Assembly: GCF_003651185.1 (NCBI RefSeq)
Contig: NZ_RCDC01000004.1
Span: 2,094,659-2,158,658, forward strand
Length of the DNA stretch: 64,000 bases
From: Stenotrophomonas rhizophila
GTDB lineage: Bacteria > Pseudomonadota > Gammaproteobacteria > Xanthomonadales > Xanthomonadaceae
Direction of reading: 5' to 3'
Part shown: one piece after another, positions 1 through 8,456 of the stretch
How the letters are laid out: every line of letters starts with the position of its first letter
Numbering within the stretch: the first letter of the stretch is position 1
The notes under the pieces: generated by a model
Seen by the model: only the letters and a program-made list of their open reading frames with translations
Databases searched by the model: none
Told to the model about the DNA's origin: nothing
Position numbers and translations under genes: made by a program

Positions 1-238
1 CTTCGCGGTTGCCGGTGTTGCCATCGTTGAGCAACAGGGTTTCTGCATCGGGCGCAACTTCATGGACATCAATGCCCATGCCGTTGATCATGCCGATGAT
101 ATCTTCGATCTGCTCCGGGTCGACGATGTCGTCGGGCAGATGGTCATTGACTTCGGCGTAGGTCAGGTAGCCCTGTTCCAGGCCCTTGCTGATCAGAAGC
201 TTGATGTCGTTTTGCTGGGCAGGACGTTCGTTGGCCAT
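1..238 (-). CDS. rpoD: RNA polymerase sigma factor RpoD, N-terminal part (runs off the window)
   Basis: Primary (sigma-70) sigma factor that directs core RNA polymerase to housekeeping promoters. Only the first 79 or so codons are inside the window. The start MANERPAQQNDIKLLISKG and the following YLTYAEVNDHLPDDIVDPEQ are the typical sigma 1.1 region, the acidic autoinhibitory domain found only in primary sigmas. The ATG ends at 238 and has a perfect TATAAT promoter element upstream at 282-287. dtd lies just upstream on the same strand. Identification is by the conserved region 1.1; the core-binding and DNA-binding regions are outside the window. Confidence 0.95.
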   Translation of the reverse strand, partial: MANERPAQQNDIKLLISKGLEQGYLTYAEVNDHLPDDIVDPEQIEDIIGMINGMGIDVHEVAPDAETLLLNDGNTGNRE

Positions 239-281
239 GTAGTGCTCGCGCCACCGGCTGGGAGAGGGAATAGAACCTAGC

Positions 282-287
282 ATTATA
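282..287 (-). promoter_or_regulatory. Extended -10 promoter element for rpoD
   Basis: Reading the minus strand, TGGTATAAT gives a perfect -10 hexamer with the TGn extension. The implied start of transcription near 276 leaves a leader of about 38 nt before the rpoD ATG. No good -35 hexamer is apparent, which fits an extended -10 promoter. It lies between dtd and rpoD, so rpoD can be expressed separately from dtd. Confidence 0.6.
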
Positions 288-327
288 CCAGCCCGGCGCC
301 CCGCGTTCCCGGGCGGTGGTCCCGGGG

Positions 328-768
328 CTAGGGTCTGAGCAGGAAGGTCACGGGACCATCGTTGACCAGGCTGACAACCATATGGGCACCAAACTGGCCG
401 GTTTCCACCCCCGGGGCGTGTTTTTGCCTGCAGATCTCGACCAGTCGGTTGAATCCGCGTTCAGCCTCCGCCGGCGGCGCGGCGGTACTGAAGCCCGGCC
501 GCATCCCGCTGGATGTGTCGGCCGCCAGGGTGAATTGGCTGACCAGCAGCACTCCGCCGCCGGTATCACGCAGCGACCGGTTCATTTTTCCGGTCTCATC
601 GGCAAAGACACGATAACCAAGCAGGCGATCGGCCATCCGGGCGATCTGGGCCTCGGTGTCACCTGGCTCCATGCCCACCAGGGCCAGCAGGCCGGGGCCG
701 ATCTGACCGACAACGGCCTCATCGACACGGACGCTGGCTTCGCTGACGCGCTGGATCAGAACAAGCAT
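328..768 (-). CDS. dtd: D-aminoacyl-tRNA deacylase
   Basis: Cytoplasmic proofreading enzyme that hydrolyses D-aminoacyl-tRNAs (such as D-Tyr-tRNA) and glycyl-tRNA(Ala), recycling the tRNA. The 146-residue length is normal for the family (about 145). Both active-site signatures are present: SQFTLAADT in the middle and NDGPVTF near the C-terminus, the Gly-Pro pair of the latter giving chiral selection. The ATG at 768 is preferred to an in-frame TTG two codons upstream because family members start M-x-x-LIQRV. It is divergent from the lipid A acyltransferase gene and upstream of rpoD. Confidence 0.95.
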   Translation of the reverse strand: MLVLIQRVSEASVRVDEAVVGQIGPGLLALVGMEPGDTEAQIARMADRLLGYRVFADETGKMNRSLRDTGGGVLLVSQFTLAADTSSGMRPGFSTAAPPAEAERGFNRLVEICRQKHAPGVETGQFGAHMVVSLVNDGPVTFLLRP

Positions 769-840
769 GGACAAGGCTCCGCTAGCTGAAGGCGGACTAC
801 CTTAACGTGCCCGCGCGCCGACAGGCTGGTCGCCAGCGGC

Positions 841-846
841 TAGACT
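841..846 (+). promoter_or_regulatory. Possible -10 element placing lpxL transcription at its start codon
   Basis: TAGACT lies 8 nt before the ATG at 855. This spacing would start the transcript at or very near the start codon (leaderless mRNA). The same arrangement is seen before priA, topA and cutA in this window. No convincing -35 box was found. Confidence 0.3.
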
Positions 847-854
847 TTGCGGTG

Positions 855-1772
855 ATGAAACCGCACACCACCGCCCGCCTGGCCTACCGCGCCGCTGCCC
901 TGTTCACCCGCCTGCCCTGGCCCTGGTTGCGTGCCTTCGCCAGCGGCCTGGCCTGGCTGTGGATCCGTCTCAATGCCCGTGAGAGCCGCGTCACCCGCCG
1001 CAACCTCGAACTGGCCTACCCCGAAATGGACGAGGCCGAGCGCACCGTGCTCCACCGCGAGGTGCTGCGCTCGACCGCGCTGCAGGCCATCGAGACCCTG
1101 CGCCTGTGGACCCAGCCACGCGATCGCAATCTTGCGCGGTTGACCGAGCGCCACGGCGAGGCGCTGTACGACGCAGCCCTGGCCGCCGGCAAGGGCGTGA
1201 TCGTGGCGGCCCCGCATTACGGCAACTGGGAGCTGCTCAACCAGTGGCTGGCCTCGCGCGGGCCGATCGCGATCGTCTACAAGGCCCCGGATGAAGCAGT
1301 GGGCGATGCCTTCCTGCAGCTGGTCCGCGGCGGCGACAACGTCCAGCAGGTCCGCGCCGAAGGCCCGGCCGTGCGCCAGTTGTTCAAGGTACTCAAGGAC
1401 GGCGGTGCCACCGGCATCCTGCCCGACCAGCAGCCCAAGGCCGGCGACGGGGTGTTCGCGCCATTCTTCGGGGTGGAGGCGCTGACCATGACCCTGGTCA
1501 ACCGACTGGCCGAGCGCACCGGCGCGACCGTGCTGTACGGCTGGTGCGAGCGGATCGGCCCGGGCATGGCGTTCGCCCTGCACATCGAGGCCACCCCGCC
1601 GGCCGTGGCCGATCCGGACCCGCGCACCGCGGCCACCGCCCTCAATGCCGGCATCGAACGCATCGCCCGGCGCGATCCGGCGCAGTATCAGTGGACCTAC
1701 AAGCGCTATACGCTGCGCCCACCGCAGAGCGGCGAGGACGACCCCTATGCCACCGAGGACCATCCGCACTGA
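855..1772 (+). CDS. lpxL: Lipid A biosynthesis acyltransferase (LpxL/HtrB family)
   Basis: Inner-membrane acyltransferase of the lysophospholipid acyltransferase fold that adds a secondary acyl chain to Kdo2-lipid A. At 305 residues the length fits HtrB/LpxL (about 300). An N-terminal hydrophobic segment is followed by the catalytic H-x4-E motif in PHYGNWELL (His at about residue 121) and by the family motif GILPDQQPKAGDGVFAPFFG. The frame is open further upstream from a GTG at 807, but MKPHTTARLAYRAA at 855 matches family N-termini. Which acyl chain it transfers cannot be read from sequence. It may equally be an LpxM-like paralogue. Confidence 0.88.
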   Translation: MKPHTTARLAYRAAALFTRLPWPWLRAFASGLAWLWIRLNARESRVTRRNLELAYPEMDEAERTVLHREVLRSTALQAIETLRLWTQPRDRNLARLTERHGEALYDAALAAGKGVIVAAPHYGNWELLNQWLASRGPIAIVYKAPDEAVGDAFLQLVRGGDNVQQVRAEGPAVRQLFKVLKDGGATGILPDQQPKAGDGVFAPFFGVEALTMTLVNRLAERTGATVLYGWCERIGPGMAFALHIEATPPAVADPDPRTAATALNAGIERIARRDPAQYQWTYKRYTLRPPQSGEDDPYATEDHPH

Positions 1773-1840
1773 CTGCGACGCAGCGTCGCGCCCTTGGTGC
1801 GATTGAATCGCCGCGATCCGTCCCCACTGTGGAAACCACG

Positions 1841-2974
1841 ATGTCCCCCACGGCCCCTGACATGTCCCCTGCTTCTTCCCTGTTCGGCGATCCGGCCGCG
1901 ATCCGCTGCGAGCGCGCGGTGGCCGAACTGCGTGCCGGCCGCCCGGTGGTGATCGACGATGGCCACGGCCAGCGCCTAGCCTTCATCGCGCTGGACAGCA
2001 GCACCCGCACGAGCTTCAGCGCCTTTGCCGCGGCCGCGGAAGACCGGCACTACCTGTTCCTCACCGCCACCCGCGCCCGCGTGCTCGGGGTGAGTGCCGA
2101 CCGTGGCGCGCGCGTGCCGCTGGCCGGCATCGATTTCGATGCCCTGCCCTCGCTCAGCTACCTGCGCGACCCCGGTGCGATGCCCCCGGGCTGGACCGGT
2201 GGCGAAGCGCTGGACGACGGCGCGGTGGAAATCGCCCGCCTCGGCCTGCTGTTGCCGGCGATGGTCGGCGTGCTGTTGGCCGCCGATGACCGCCGCTTCG
2301 ACGACTGCGCGCAGGTCTCGCTGTGCGATCTCAGCCAGGGCGCCGAACAGGCCGCGCATGCGTATGAGCTGGTGGCCCGCTCGCCGGTGCCGCTGCGCGA
2401 GGTCGGCATGACCGAATTCGCGGTGTTCCGCGGTGGCGTGGCCCAGCGTGACCAGGTCGCGATCATCGTGGGCACCCCGGATCTGTCCGCCGTGGTGCCG
2501 GTTCGCGTGCATTCCTCCTGCCTGACCGGCGATCTGTTCGGTTCACTCAAGTGCGACTGCGGCGACCAGCTGCGGCGCGGCCTGCGCAAGCTCAAAGAGC
2601 TCGGCGGCGGCGTGCTGCTGTACCTGGACCAGGAAGGCCGCGGCACCGGCATCGCCGCGAAGATGCGCGCCTACGGCTACCAGCACGATGGCCTGGACAC
2701 GATCGACGCCGATGCCCAGCTCGGCTTCGGTGCCGATGAGCGCCGCTACGGCAGTGCCGTGGCGATGCTGCAGGGCCTGGGCGTGAGCCGCGTGCAGCTG
2801 CTCAGCAACAATCCCACCAAGGCCCAGCGCCTGCGCAATGCCGGCATCGACGTGGTGGACTGCATACCGGTCACCGGCGACATCACCGCCGAGAACGAAC
2901 AGTACCTGCGCACCAAGGCCGAACGCGCCGGCCATCTGCTCGATGTCGACGCACTGATCCAGGCCGCGCAATAG
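1841..2974 (+). CDS. ribA: GTP cyclohydrolase II with degenerate RibB-like N-terminal domain
   Basis: First enzyme of riboflavin synthesis: converts GTP to a diaminopyrimidine product with loss of formate and pyrophosphate. The C-terminal half (from about residue 200) is a complete RibA domain: zinc ligands Cys227, Cys238 and Cys240 in SSCLTGDLFGSLKCDCGDQ, then the catalytic DQEGRGTG and the LLSNNPTK motif. The N-terminal half resembles DHBP synthase (RibB), but the usual acidic metal/substrate motif after the Val-Ile-Asp-Asp stretch is replaced by GHGQRLAFI, so DHBP synthase activity is probably lost. An in-frame open stretch continues upstream into lpxL; the ATG at 1841 is chosen for fit to RibBA-type starts, with 1862 as alternative. 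Confidence 0.85.
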   Translation: MSPTAPDMSPASSLFGDPAAIRCERAVAELRAGRPVVIDDGHGQRLAFIALDSSTRTSFSAFAAAAEDRHYLFLTATRARVLGVSADRGARVPLAGIDFDALPSLSYLRDPGAMPPGWTGGEALDDGAVEIARLGLLLPAMVGVLLAADDRRFDDCAQVSLCDLSQGAEQAAHAYELVARSPVPLREVGMTEFAVFRGGVAQRDQVAIIVGTPDLSAVVPVRVHSSCLTGDLFGSLKCDCGDQLRRGLRKLKELGGGVLLYLDQEGRGTGIAAKMRAYGYQHDGLDTIDADAQLGFGADERRYGSAVAMLQGLGVSRVQLLSNNPTKAQRLRNAGIDVVDCIPVTGDITAENEQYLRTKAERAGHLLDVDALIQAAQ

Positions 2975-3024
2975 CCCACGGCAACCTGCTACCGTCTGCG
3001 CCACGGGCGGTTGCACCTGTACGC

Positions 3025-3585
3025 ATGCGCCCGGCCCGTTCCCCAGCCGAGCGCCCTGCCTTGTCCGATCTTCTCGACACTCCCGTGCCGCCGCCCCTGC
3101 CGCCGTTGCCGCCTGCCCCCGACTGGCAGGCGATGCCGCTGCGTTCGGCCTCGCTGGCCGCGTTCGGTGGTGCGGTCGCTGGCGCACTGATGATCGGCGG
3201 CGTGTTCGGCACGCTCTGGGTGGTCTTTGATCTGCCGGGCCGCTGGTGGGGCGCGGCCGGCATGGTCGCGCTCGGCGCGCTGATCGGTGCGGCTCTCGCG
3301 TTCCGCCGCCAGCGCCGCACCTATTGGCGGCTGGATGCCCAAGGCCTGGGCTTGCGCCGCGACCTGCTCTGGCAGAACGAAACCCGTGTCCCCACCTCGC
3401 GCGTGCAGCACCTGGATCTGCGCCGTGGGCCGATCGAACGGAGCGCCGGGTTGAGCACGCTGGTCGTGCATACCGCCGGCAGCCGCTTCAGTGCGGTCAC
3501 GCTCAGTGGGCTGGACAGCGCCGATGCCGAGCGCCTGCGCGACACCCTGGCGCACCAGCTGGACCAGGACGACGACGCGCTGTGA
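3025..3585 (+). CDS. PH-domain membrane protein (YdbS-like)
   Basis: 186-residue membrane protein. A proline-rich N-terminus (PPPLPPLPPAP) is followed by two transmembrane helices (about residues 50-100) and a bacterial PH domain (bPH2, formerly DUF304) with the RVQHLDLRRGPIERSAGLSTLVV signature region. The family pairs with larger YdbT-like proteins, as here: the next gene starts 4 nt before this one stops (GTGA overlap), so the two are translationally coupled. The role is unknown; paired YdbS/YdbT proteins have been linked to cell-envelope functions, which is only suggestive here. Confidence 0.8.
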   Translation: MRPARSPAERPALSDLLDTPVPPPLPPLPPAPDWQAMPLRSASLAAFGGAVAGALMIGGVFGTLWVVFDLPGRWWGAAGMVALGALIGAALAFRRQRRTYWRLDAQGLGLRRDLLWQNETRVPTSRVQHLDLRRGPIERSAGLSTLVVHTAGSRFSAVTLSGLDSADAERLRDTLAHQLDQDDDAL

Positions 3586-5099
3586 GTACCCCGCCGCCGC
3601 TTGATGCCGCGCCGGAGCAGCGGCTGCATCCCTGGTCGTGGCTGTTCGTGCTGCTGATGCAGTTGCGCCAGGGTTTGGTACCGCTGATCGCACTGGTGGT
3701 GTTCGGCCAGCGCGGCGACCGCGATGAGCTGTGGCTGTCACTCGGCCCGGTGATCGCCGTGGTCGTGCTGGTCGCGTATTCGGTGCTGCAGTACCTCACC
3801 TATCGCTACCAGATCGGCACGAGCGCGATCACGGTGCGCAGTGGTGTTTTCGCGCGTAATCGCCGCGAGATTCCCTTCGCCCGCATCCACAACGTGGTGG
3901 TCCACCAGAACCCGCTGCACCGCCTGTTCGGCGTCGCCGAACTGAAGCTGGAATCGGCCGGTGGCCATCGCCCCGAAGCGGAAATGCGGGTGCTCAAACT
4001 CGACCAGGCGCTCGCACTGGAGCGTCTGGTACGCCAGCGTGGCCAGGCAGTGCCGGCCACGGCCGAGGGCGACGCCGCTGCGGCCGAACCAACCGAGGAT
4101 GTGCTGCTCGCCCTGAGCCCGGGCGAGGTGGTCCGTATCGGCCTGCTCTCCAACCGCGGCTGGGTGGTGGTGTTGGCAGTGCTGGGCGCGATGGTGCAGT
4201 TGTTCCCGCGTGGCAGCGTCTCCGATGTCATCGAAGCCGGCGGCCGCCAGGCCTTTGGTTATGCCAGCCACCTGCACCCCGGGATGTGGCTGTGGGCGAT
4301 TGCCGCGGCGCTCGCCGTGGCGGGCTTCTGGGTCATGCTGCGGGTATTGTCGGTGGTGCTCGCGCTGCTGCGTTATTACGGCTTCCGGCTCAGCGAGCAC
4401 GAGCGCCGGCTGACCGTGGCCAGTGGGCTTCTGACCCGCATGCGCACCAGCGTGGCGCGGCGCCGGATCCAGGCGTGGACGCTGCGCGAGAGCGCGCTGC
4501 AGCGCTGGTTCCAGCGCCGGCAACTGCGTATCGATATTGCTGCCGGCAACCCCGGCGAAGGCGAGCGCCGCGACCTGCGTGAGCTGGCGCCGCTGGCGAC
4601 GCCGGCCGTCTGCGATGGGCTGGTCCAGCATCTGCTGCCGCACCTGCAGTGGCCGCCGGCGCGCTGGCAGCCGGTGCAGATGCGGGGCTGGTGGCGGCTG
4701 TGCCTGGGCGCACTGTGCCTCGTTCCGCTGCTGACGGCGGCGGCGATCTGGTACGGCGGGCCGTGGGGGGCGCTGGTGTTGCTATGGCTGCCGTGGTCGG
4801 CGTTCCGCGCGCACCGGCAGATGGCCCGCATCGGCTATCACCTGGATGACGACTACATCGCGGTGCGTGGCGGCTGGTGGCAGCGCTGGTGGCGCTTTGC
4901 CGAGCTGGACAAGCTGCAGGCACTGCGCCTGACCCGTTCGCCGCTGGACCGCCGGCTGGGCACGGCCAGCGTGTGGCTGGATACCGCCGGCGCAGGCATG
5001 GGCACGCCGCTGGTGCTGCAGTACCTGCCGGAAGCGGAGGCGCGTGCGGTGTACGAGCGGTTGGGCCGTGCGTTGGCGAAGCGTCGCCTGCGCTGGTAG
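3582..5099 (+). CDS. PH-domain membrane protein (YdbT-like)
   Basis: 505-residue protein with repeated units of membrane helices plus bPH2 (DUF304) domains. Recognisable PH units include RREIPFARIHNVVVHQNPLHR and later RRRIQAWTLRESALQRWFQRRQ, with hydrophobic helices near residues 15-65, 195-260 and 370-410. The GTG start at 3582 overlaps the stop of the upstream partner and is preferred to the open frame that continues upstream inside that gene. It is the large partner of the YdbS-like protein and probably forms a membrane complex with it. Molecular function is unknown. Confidence 0.8.
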   Translation: MSTPPPLDAAPEQRLHPWSWLFVLLMQLRQGLVPLIALVVFGQRGDRDELWLSLGPVIAVVVLVAYSVLQYLTYRYQIGTSAITVRSGVFARNRREIPFARIHNVVVHQNPLHRLFGVAELKLESAGGHRPEAEMRVLKLDQALALERLVRQRGQAVPATAEGDAAAAEPTEDVLLALSPGEVVRIGLLSNRGWVVVLAVLGAMVQLFPRGSVSDVIEAGGRQAFGYASHLHPGMWLWAIAAALAVAGFWVMLRVLSVVLALLRYYGFRLSEHERRLTVASGLLTRMRTSVARRRIQAWTLRESALQRWFQRRQLRIDIAAGNPGEGERRDLRELAPLATPAVCDGLVQHLLPHLQWPPARWQPVQMRGWWRLCLGALCLVPLLTAAAIWYGGPWGALVLLWLPWSAFRAHRQMARIGYHLDDDYIAVRGGWWQRWWRFAELDKLQALRLTRSPLDRRLGTASVWLDTAGAGMGTPLVLQYLPEAEARAVYERLGRALAKRRLRW

Positions 5100-5107
5100 G
5101 GGCGCAA

Positions 5108-5163
5108 CCACGCCTGGCGTGGATCTACCTGGTGAAATGCGTCCACGCATGGCGTGGATCTAC
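5108..5163. repeat. Two GTAG-type REP (SMAG-like) hairpins in tandem
   Basis: Read on the minus strand, two copies begin GTAGATCCACGCC and fold into TCCACGC-CAT-GCGTGGA (5142-5163) and CCACGCC-A-GGCGTGG (5108-5128). Such GTAG-headed hairpins are a known dispersed repeat family in Stenotrophomonas. They sit between the stops of two converging genes and could act as a transcription end or mRNA-stabilising element. Confidence 0.75.
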
Positions 5164-5183
5164 CTGATGGCGCAAACGCTGGC

Positions 5184-6239
5184 TTATCGCTTCGCCGGCC
5201 CCCAATAGCCGAGCTCCTTGCGGATCTGCAGGCCCCGCGTCCACGCACCGAACGGTTTGCGCTTGAGCGTGCCGAGCTCACCGGACAGGAAATCCTCGGT
5301 CGCCGCGATCACCCGCTCAGAGGAATACCCATCGCGGAACGGATGGATGGCATCGGCGTAGCGACGGATTTCGGCCATCAACGCCGGGGTGGGATCCAAC
5401 GCCTGGGCCAGCATCGCCGGCAGTTGGGTGGCATCGTCGAAATCGATCATGTGCGGCTGCGGAACCCGGTTGCGGAAGGTCACCACCGGTTTGTGCTGCA
5501 CGATGAACTCGGAGACGATCGAGGAGGTATCCGAGACCAGCACATCGGCCGCGCGCTGCGCGGCCATCACCTGTTCCGGTTCGATGAAGCGCGCATGCGG
5601 GCCGGCCAGCGCGCGGTAGCGCTCGAACAGCGCCGGCGCGCACTTGGGATGCAGGGTCAGCAGCCAGTAGTGCTCGCCGCGGGCGATATCGGCCGCGATC
5701 TGCTCGTACAGATGCGGCGCGGCGCTCAGCCGCTCGGTGAAGGTCGAGCCGAACAGGATCACCGGGCGGCCCTGTGCCGGCACGCGCAATCCCGCGCTCA
5801 GGCCGCCGTCATCGCGGAACAGCGGATCGAGCTTGGGCCAGCCGGTCTCGGCCACGGCGAAGTGGCCCTCGCGCGCGGCCAGCTCGCGGAACGGAGTAGT
5901 CGTGGCCGGGCCCTGGGTGCAATACAGATCGAACAGGCCGCGCACCCGGAAGTGGCCGCGGGCACTGTCGCGCTTCTGCACGTTGAAGCCGTGGAAGACC
6001 TGCACCTTGGCCCCGGCAATGAACGGCGGCACCCAGTTGGCGGCGCTGAACACCGCGCGCGGACGTAGTGCCAGCGCGTCTTTCAGGCCTGCATTGGGCA
6101 CGCCGGGCAGCGACGCGCCAGCGGCGCCATCGGCGAACCAGGCCGACACCGATTGACCGGATGCGTGCAACGCCTGCGCCAGAGGGGCGAGAATGGGCAG
6201 CGCATAACGCTCCGTCGCAAACAGCAGGTACTCGGCCAT
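5184..6239 (-). CDS. CDP-glycerol glycerophosphotransferase-like glycosyltransferase (GT-B fold)
   Basis: 351-residue predicted cytoplasmic or peripheral transferase of the CDP-glycerol:poly(glycerophosphate) transferase-like family. The C-terminal nucleotide-binding half is visible: ILFGSTFTERLSAAPHLY, LLTLHPKC, then ADVLVSDTSSIVSEFIVQHKPVVTF, a hallmark of this family, and the HPFRDGYSSERV tail. The ATG at 6239 has an AGGAGG ribosome site 5 nt upstream; a second ATG at 6242 would be too close. That ribosome site lies inside the first codons of the divergent GT2 gene. The context (GT2, O-antigen ligase, GT39) suggests LPS or surface-polymer assembly; the real substrate is unknown. Confidence 0.72.
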   Translation of the reverse strand: MAEYLLFATERYALPILAPLAQALHASGQSVSAWFADGAAGASLPGVPNAGLKDALALRPRAVFSAANWVPPFIAGAKVQVFHGFNVQKRDSARGHFRVRGLFDLYCTQGPATTTPFRELAAREGHFAVAETGWPKLDPLFRDDGGLSAGLRVPAQGRPVILFGSTFTERLSAAPHLYEQIAADIARGEHYWLLTLHPKCAPALFERYRALAGPHARFIEPEQVMAAQRAADVLVSDTSSIVSEFIVQHKPVVTFRNRVPQPHMIDFDDATQLPAMLAQALDPTPALMAEIRRYADAIHPFRDGYSSERVIAATEDFLSGELGTLKRKPFGAWTRGLQIRKELGYWGPAKR

Positions 6240-6240
6240 C

Positions 6241-7059
6241 ATGTCCTCCTCGACCGCTCCCACTGAACGGCCTCGCATTTCGGCCTGCATTATCGCGTTC
6301 AATGAAGCCGACCGCATCGGCGACTGTCTGGCCTCGCTGGCCTTCTGCGACGAAATCGTCGTGGTGGACTCGCAGTCCACCGATGCCACCGTGGCGATCG
6401 CGACAGCCGCCGGGGCGCGGGTGCTGCAACGCCCGTTCGATGGCTTCCGCAGCCAGAAGGCGTTCTGCGTCGAGCAGGCCGCGCATGACTGGGTGCTGTG
6501 CCTGGACGCCGACGAGCGCATCAGCGGGACCCTGCGCGAGGCGATCCTGTCCGCCCAGGCCAACGGTTTCGCCGGCCACCACGGCTACCGGTTCGCACGG
6601 CTTTCCGAGTACTTCGGCAAGTTCCTCAAGCATGGCAACGCCTACCCGGACCGGGTCCTGCGCCTGTTCGACCGCCGCCATGGCGGCTGGCGCGGCAAGC
6701 GTGAGATCCATGAGGCGGCCAGCGTCGATGGCGCGGTGGGCACCCTGCGCGGCGACCTGATCCATTACCCCTACCGTTCGCTGGAGCAGCAGCTGCTCAA
6801 GACCCAGCGCTACGCGCGGATGATGGCCGAGCACGAGTTCGCGCGGGGCAAGCGCGCCACCCTGCCCAAGCTGATCCTGGCCCCGACGTGGCGGTTCTGG
6901 CGTGGGCTGCTGCTGCGCGGCGGCTTCCGCGATGGCTGGCACGGCCTGGTCTATGCCTATGTGCGCGCCAACTACGTGCGCCAGAAGACCATCATGTTGT
7001 GGATGCTGCAGAACGGGCAGCCGGTGACCGATCCGCCGCGGGATCAGCCAGGCGCCTGA
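6241..7059 (+). CDS. WaaE/KdtX-type family 2 glycosyltransferase
   Basis: 272-residue GT-A enzyme likely adding a sugar to the LPS inner core. It begins ISACIIAFNEADRIGDCLAS and has VVVDSQSTDATV and the metal-binding DADE motif at residues 88-91. The RLSEYFGKFLKHGNAYPDRVLRLF and KREIHE segments are typical of the WaaE/KdtX group, and a basic, hydrophobic C-terminus (from about 215) suggests membrane association. Its ATG lies 1 nt from the divergent upstream gene's start, so its promoter must lie inside that gene. The last 16 bp overlap the convergent O-antigen ligase-like gene. The acceptor sugar cannot be inferred. Confidence 0.82.
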   Translation: MSSSTAPTERPRISACIIAFNEADRIGDCLASLAFCDEIVVVDSQSTDATVAIATAAGARVLQRPFDGFRSQKAFCVEQAAHDWVLCLDADERISGTLREAILSAQANGFAGHHGYRFARLSEYFGKFLKHGNAYPDRVLRLFDRRHGGWRGKREIHEAASVDGAVGTLRGDLIHYPYRSLEQQLLKTQRYARMMAEHEFARGKRATLPKLILAPTWRFWRGLLLRGGFRDGWHGLVYAYVRANYVRQKTIMLWMLQNGQPVTDPPRDQPGA

Positions 7060-8345
7060 GCTTTGGCCTGTGCCAACGCCACCCGGCGGGTATGGCCCTG
7101 GACGATCGACAGCCCGGCCAGCAGGCCGACGATGGTGACGTAGAAGCTGGCCGTGATCTGGTGCGCGAACATCGACTGGGTGATCCCGCACAGCACATAG
7201 GTCACTACCACCATGATCCCGGCAGCGGCCGGGCCACGGAAGGCCTGTTCGCCGCTGCGCCGGTGCAGGCCGGTAAATACCCACAGCGGCACACCATAGA
7301 TGGCCAGCAGCAACAGCAGGCCCGGCACGCCCTGCGTCGCCGCCCACTCGGCCAGGTCATTGTGCGCGTGGCCCAGATGGCAGCGCTGTTCGGCCGGATC
7401 ATCCCGGCACACCGGCAGGCGCTGCATGGCGCTGTCGAAATGGCCGATGCCCACGCCGGTCAGCGGATGATCGAGGAAGGTCTCATAGGCCACCTGCAAT
7501 CGCTCCACGCGCGCGCCGGCCGAGGAGTCGCTGTCTCCGCGCTCCATCCGCACCACGTCGTGCTTGAGTTCGGTCAGGCGGACCTGCTCGCGCAGGCTCG
7601 GGATGGTCAGGATCAAGGTACCGGCGATCGCCACCAGGGCCAGCAGCACACCCAGCCGCGCAGGCCCGGTACGCCAGCGCAGGCTCATCGCCATCACCAC
7701 CAGCAGTGCCAGCAGCGCCAGCCAGACGCCACGGCTGCCGCTGAGCACGATGGTCACGCAACCGGCGACCATGCCCACGATCACCCAGGTCCAACGTTTG
7801 TGTGGCCGGCAGAACACCAGCAGCACCATCAGCACCAGCACGATGTCGGCCAGTACGATCGCGTTGGTGCTCAGATCAGCGCGTGGCGCGCCGCCGGCCA
7901 CCTGCAGGATCGCCAGCACCATGGTACCGAGCAGGCCGGCCAGCGCCCCGCCCCACAGCCAGCGGATGTCCGGCCGCAGTGCACAGACCCACAGGGCGAT
8001 CCAGGGGATCACCACGAACCGTGAGCGGTTGTCGATGTCGCGCAGGCCCTGCTCGAACAGATAAATCGAGAGCAATGCAAAGGCAATCGCGGCCACCACC
8101 AGCCAGGTGAGGGCCTTCACCGGCCGCCCGGCCAGGCCCCGCGCGCGCCACAGGTAATCCGGCGCCAGCAGCGTGCTCAGCAGCAACAGGATGCCGTAGG
8201 GCAGCAGGTTCTGGGGCAGGGTCAGCACCAGCGCGGGCATGCAGAACAGGCCCACGGTGGCGATCCAATGGGCCACACCGGCACGCCCCTGCAGCGGCGG
8301 CAGGGAAACGGGCGTGGTCGGCTCGGATGCAGCGGAGAACGTCAT
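7044..8345 (-). CDS. O-antigen ligase/polymerase (Wzy/WaaL) family membrane protein
   Basis: 433-residue polytopic inner-membrane protein with about ten to twelve hydrophobic segments and a large periplasmic loop (about residues 250-340). The Wzy_C/WaaL domain shows VTIVLSGSRGVWLALLAL and, in the loop, HPLTGVGIGHF and HAHNDLAEWAATQG. The last matches the conserved H-N-x-x-L/W motif of ligases. WaaL proteins join undecaprenyl-linked O-antigen to lipid A-core in the periplasm. The ATG at 8345 (MTFSAASEPTTP) was chosen over an upstream in-frame start because the extra residues are not membrane-like. Ligase versus polymerase cannot be told apart by sequence. Confidence 0.8.
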   Translation of the reverse strand: MTFSAASEPTTPVSLPPLQGRAGVAHWIATVGLFCMPALVLTLPQNLLPYGILLLLSTLLAPDYLWRARGLAGRPVKALTWLVVAAIAFALLSIYLFEQGLRDIDNRSRFVVIPWIALWVCALRPDIRWLWGGALAGLLGTMVLAILQVAGGAPRADLSTNAIVLADIVLVLMVLLVFCRPHKRWTWVIVGMVAGCVTIVLSGSRGVWLALLALLVVMAMSLRWRTGPARLGVLLALVAIAGTLILTIPSLREQVRLTELKHDVVRMERGDSDSSAGARVERLQVAYETFLDHPLTGVGIGHFDSAMQRLPVCRDDPAEQRCHLGHAHNDLAEWAATQGVPGLLLLLAIYGVPLWVFTGLHRRSGEQAFRGPAAAGIMVVVTYVLCGITQSMFAHQITASFYVTIVGLLAGLSIVQGHTRRVALAQAKAQAPG

Positions 8346-8456
8346 TGCCAACCTCGATTGCCACACGCAGGCATGCACGCCCGTGATTGCACTGGACGCC
8401 ACCGGCGCCCACGGAGCTGCCGCACCTGCCCGACCAGGCCGCCAGCATTGCAGAAT

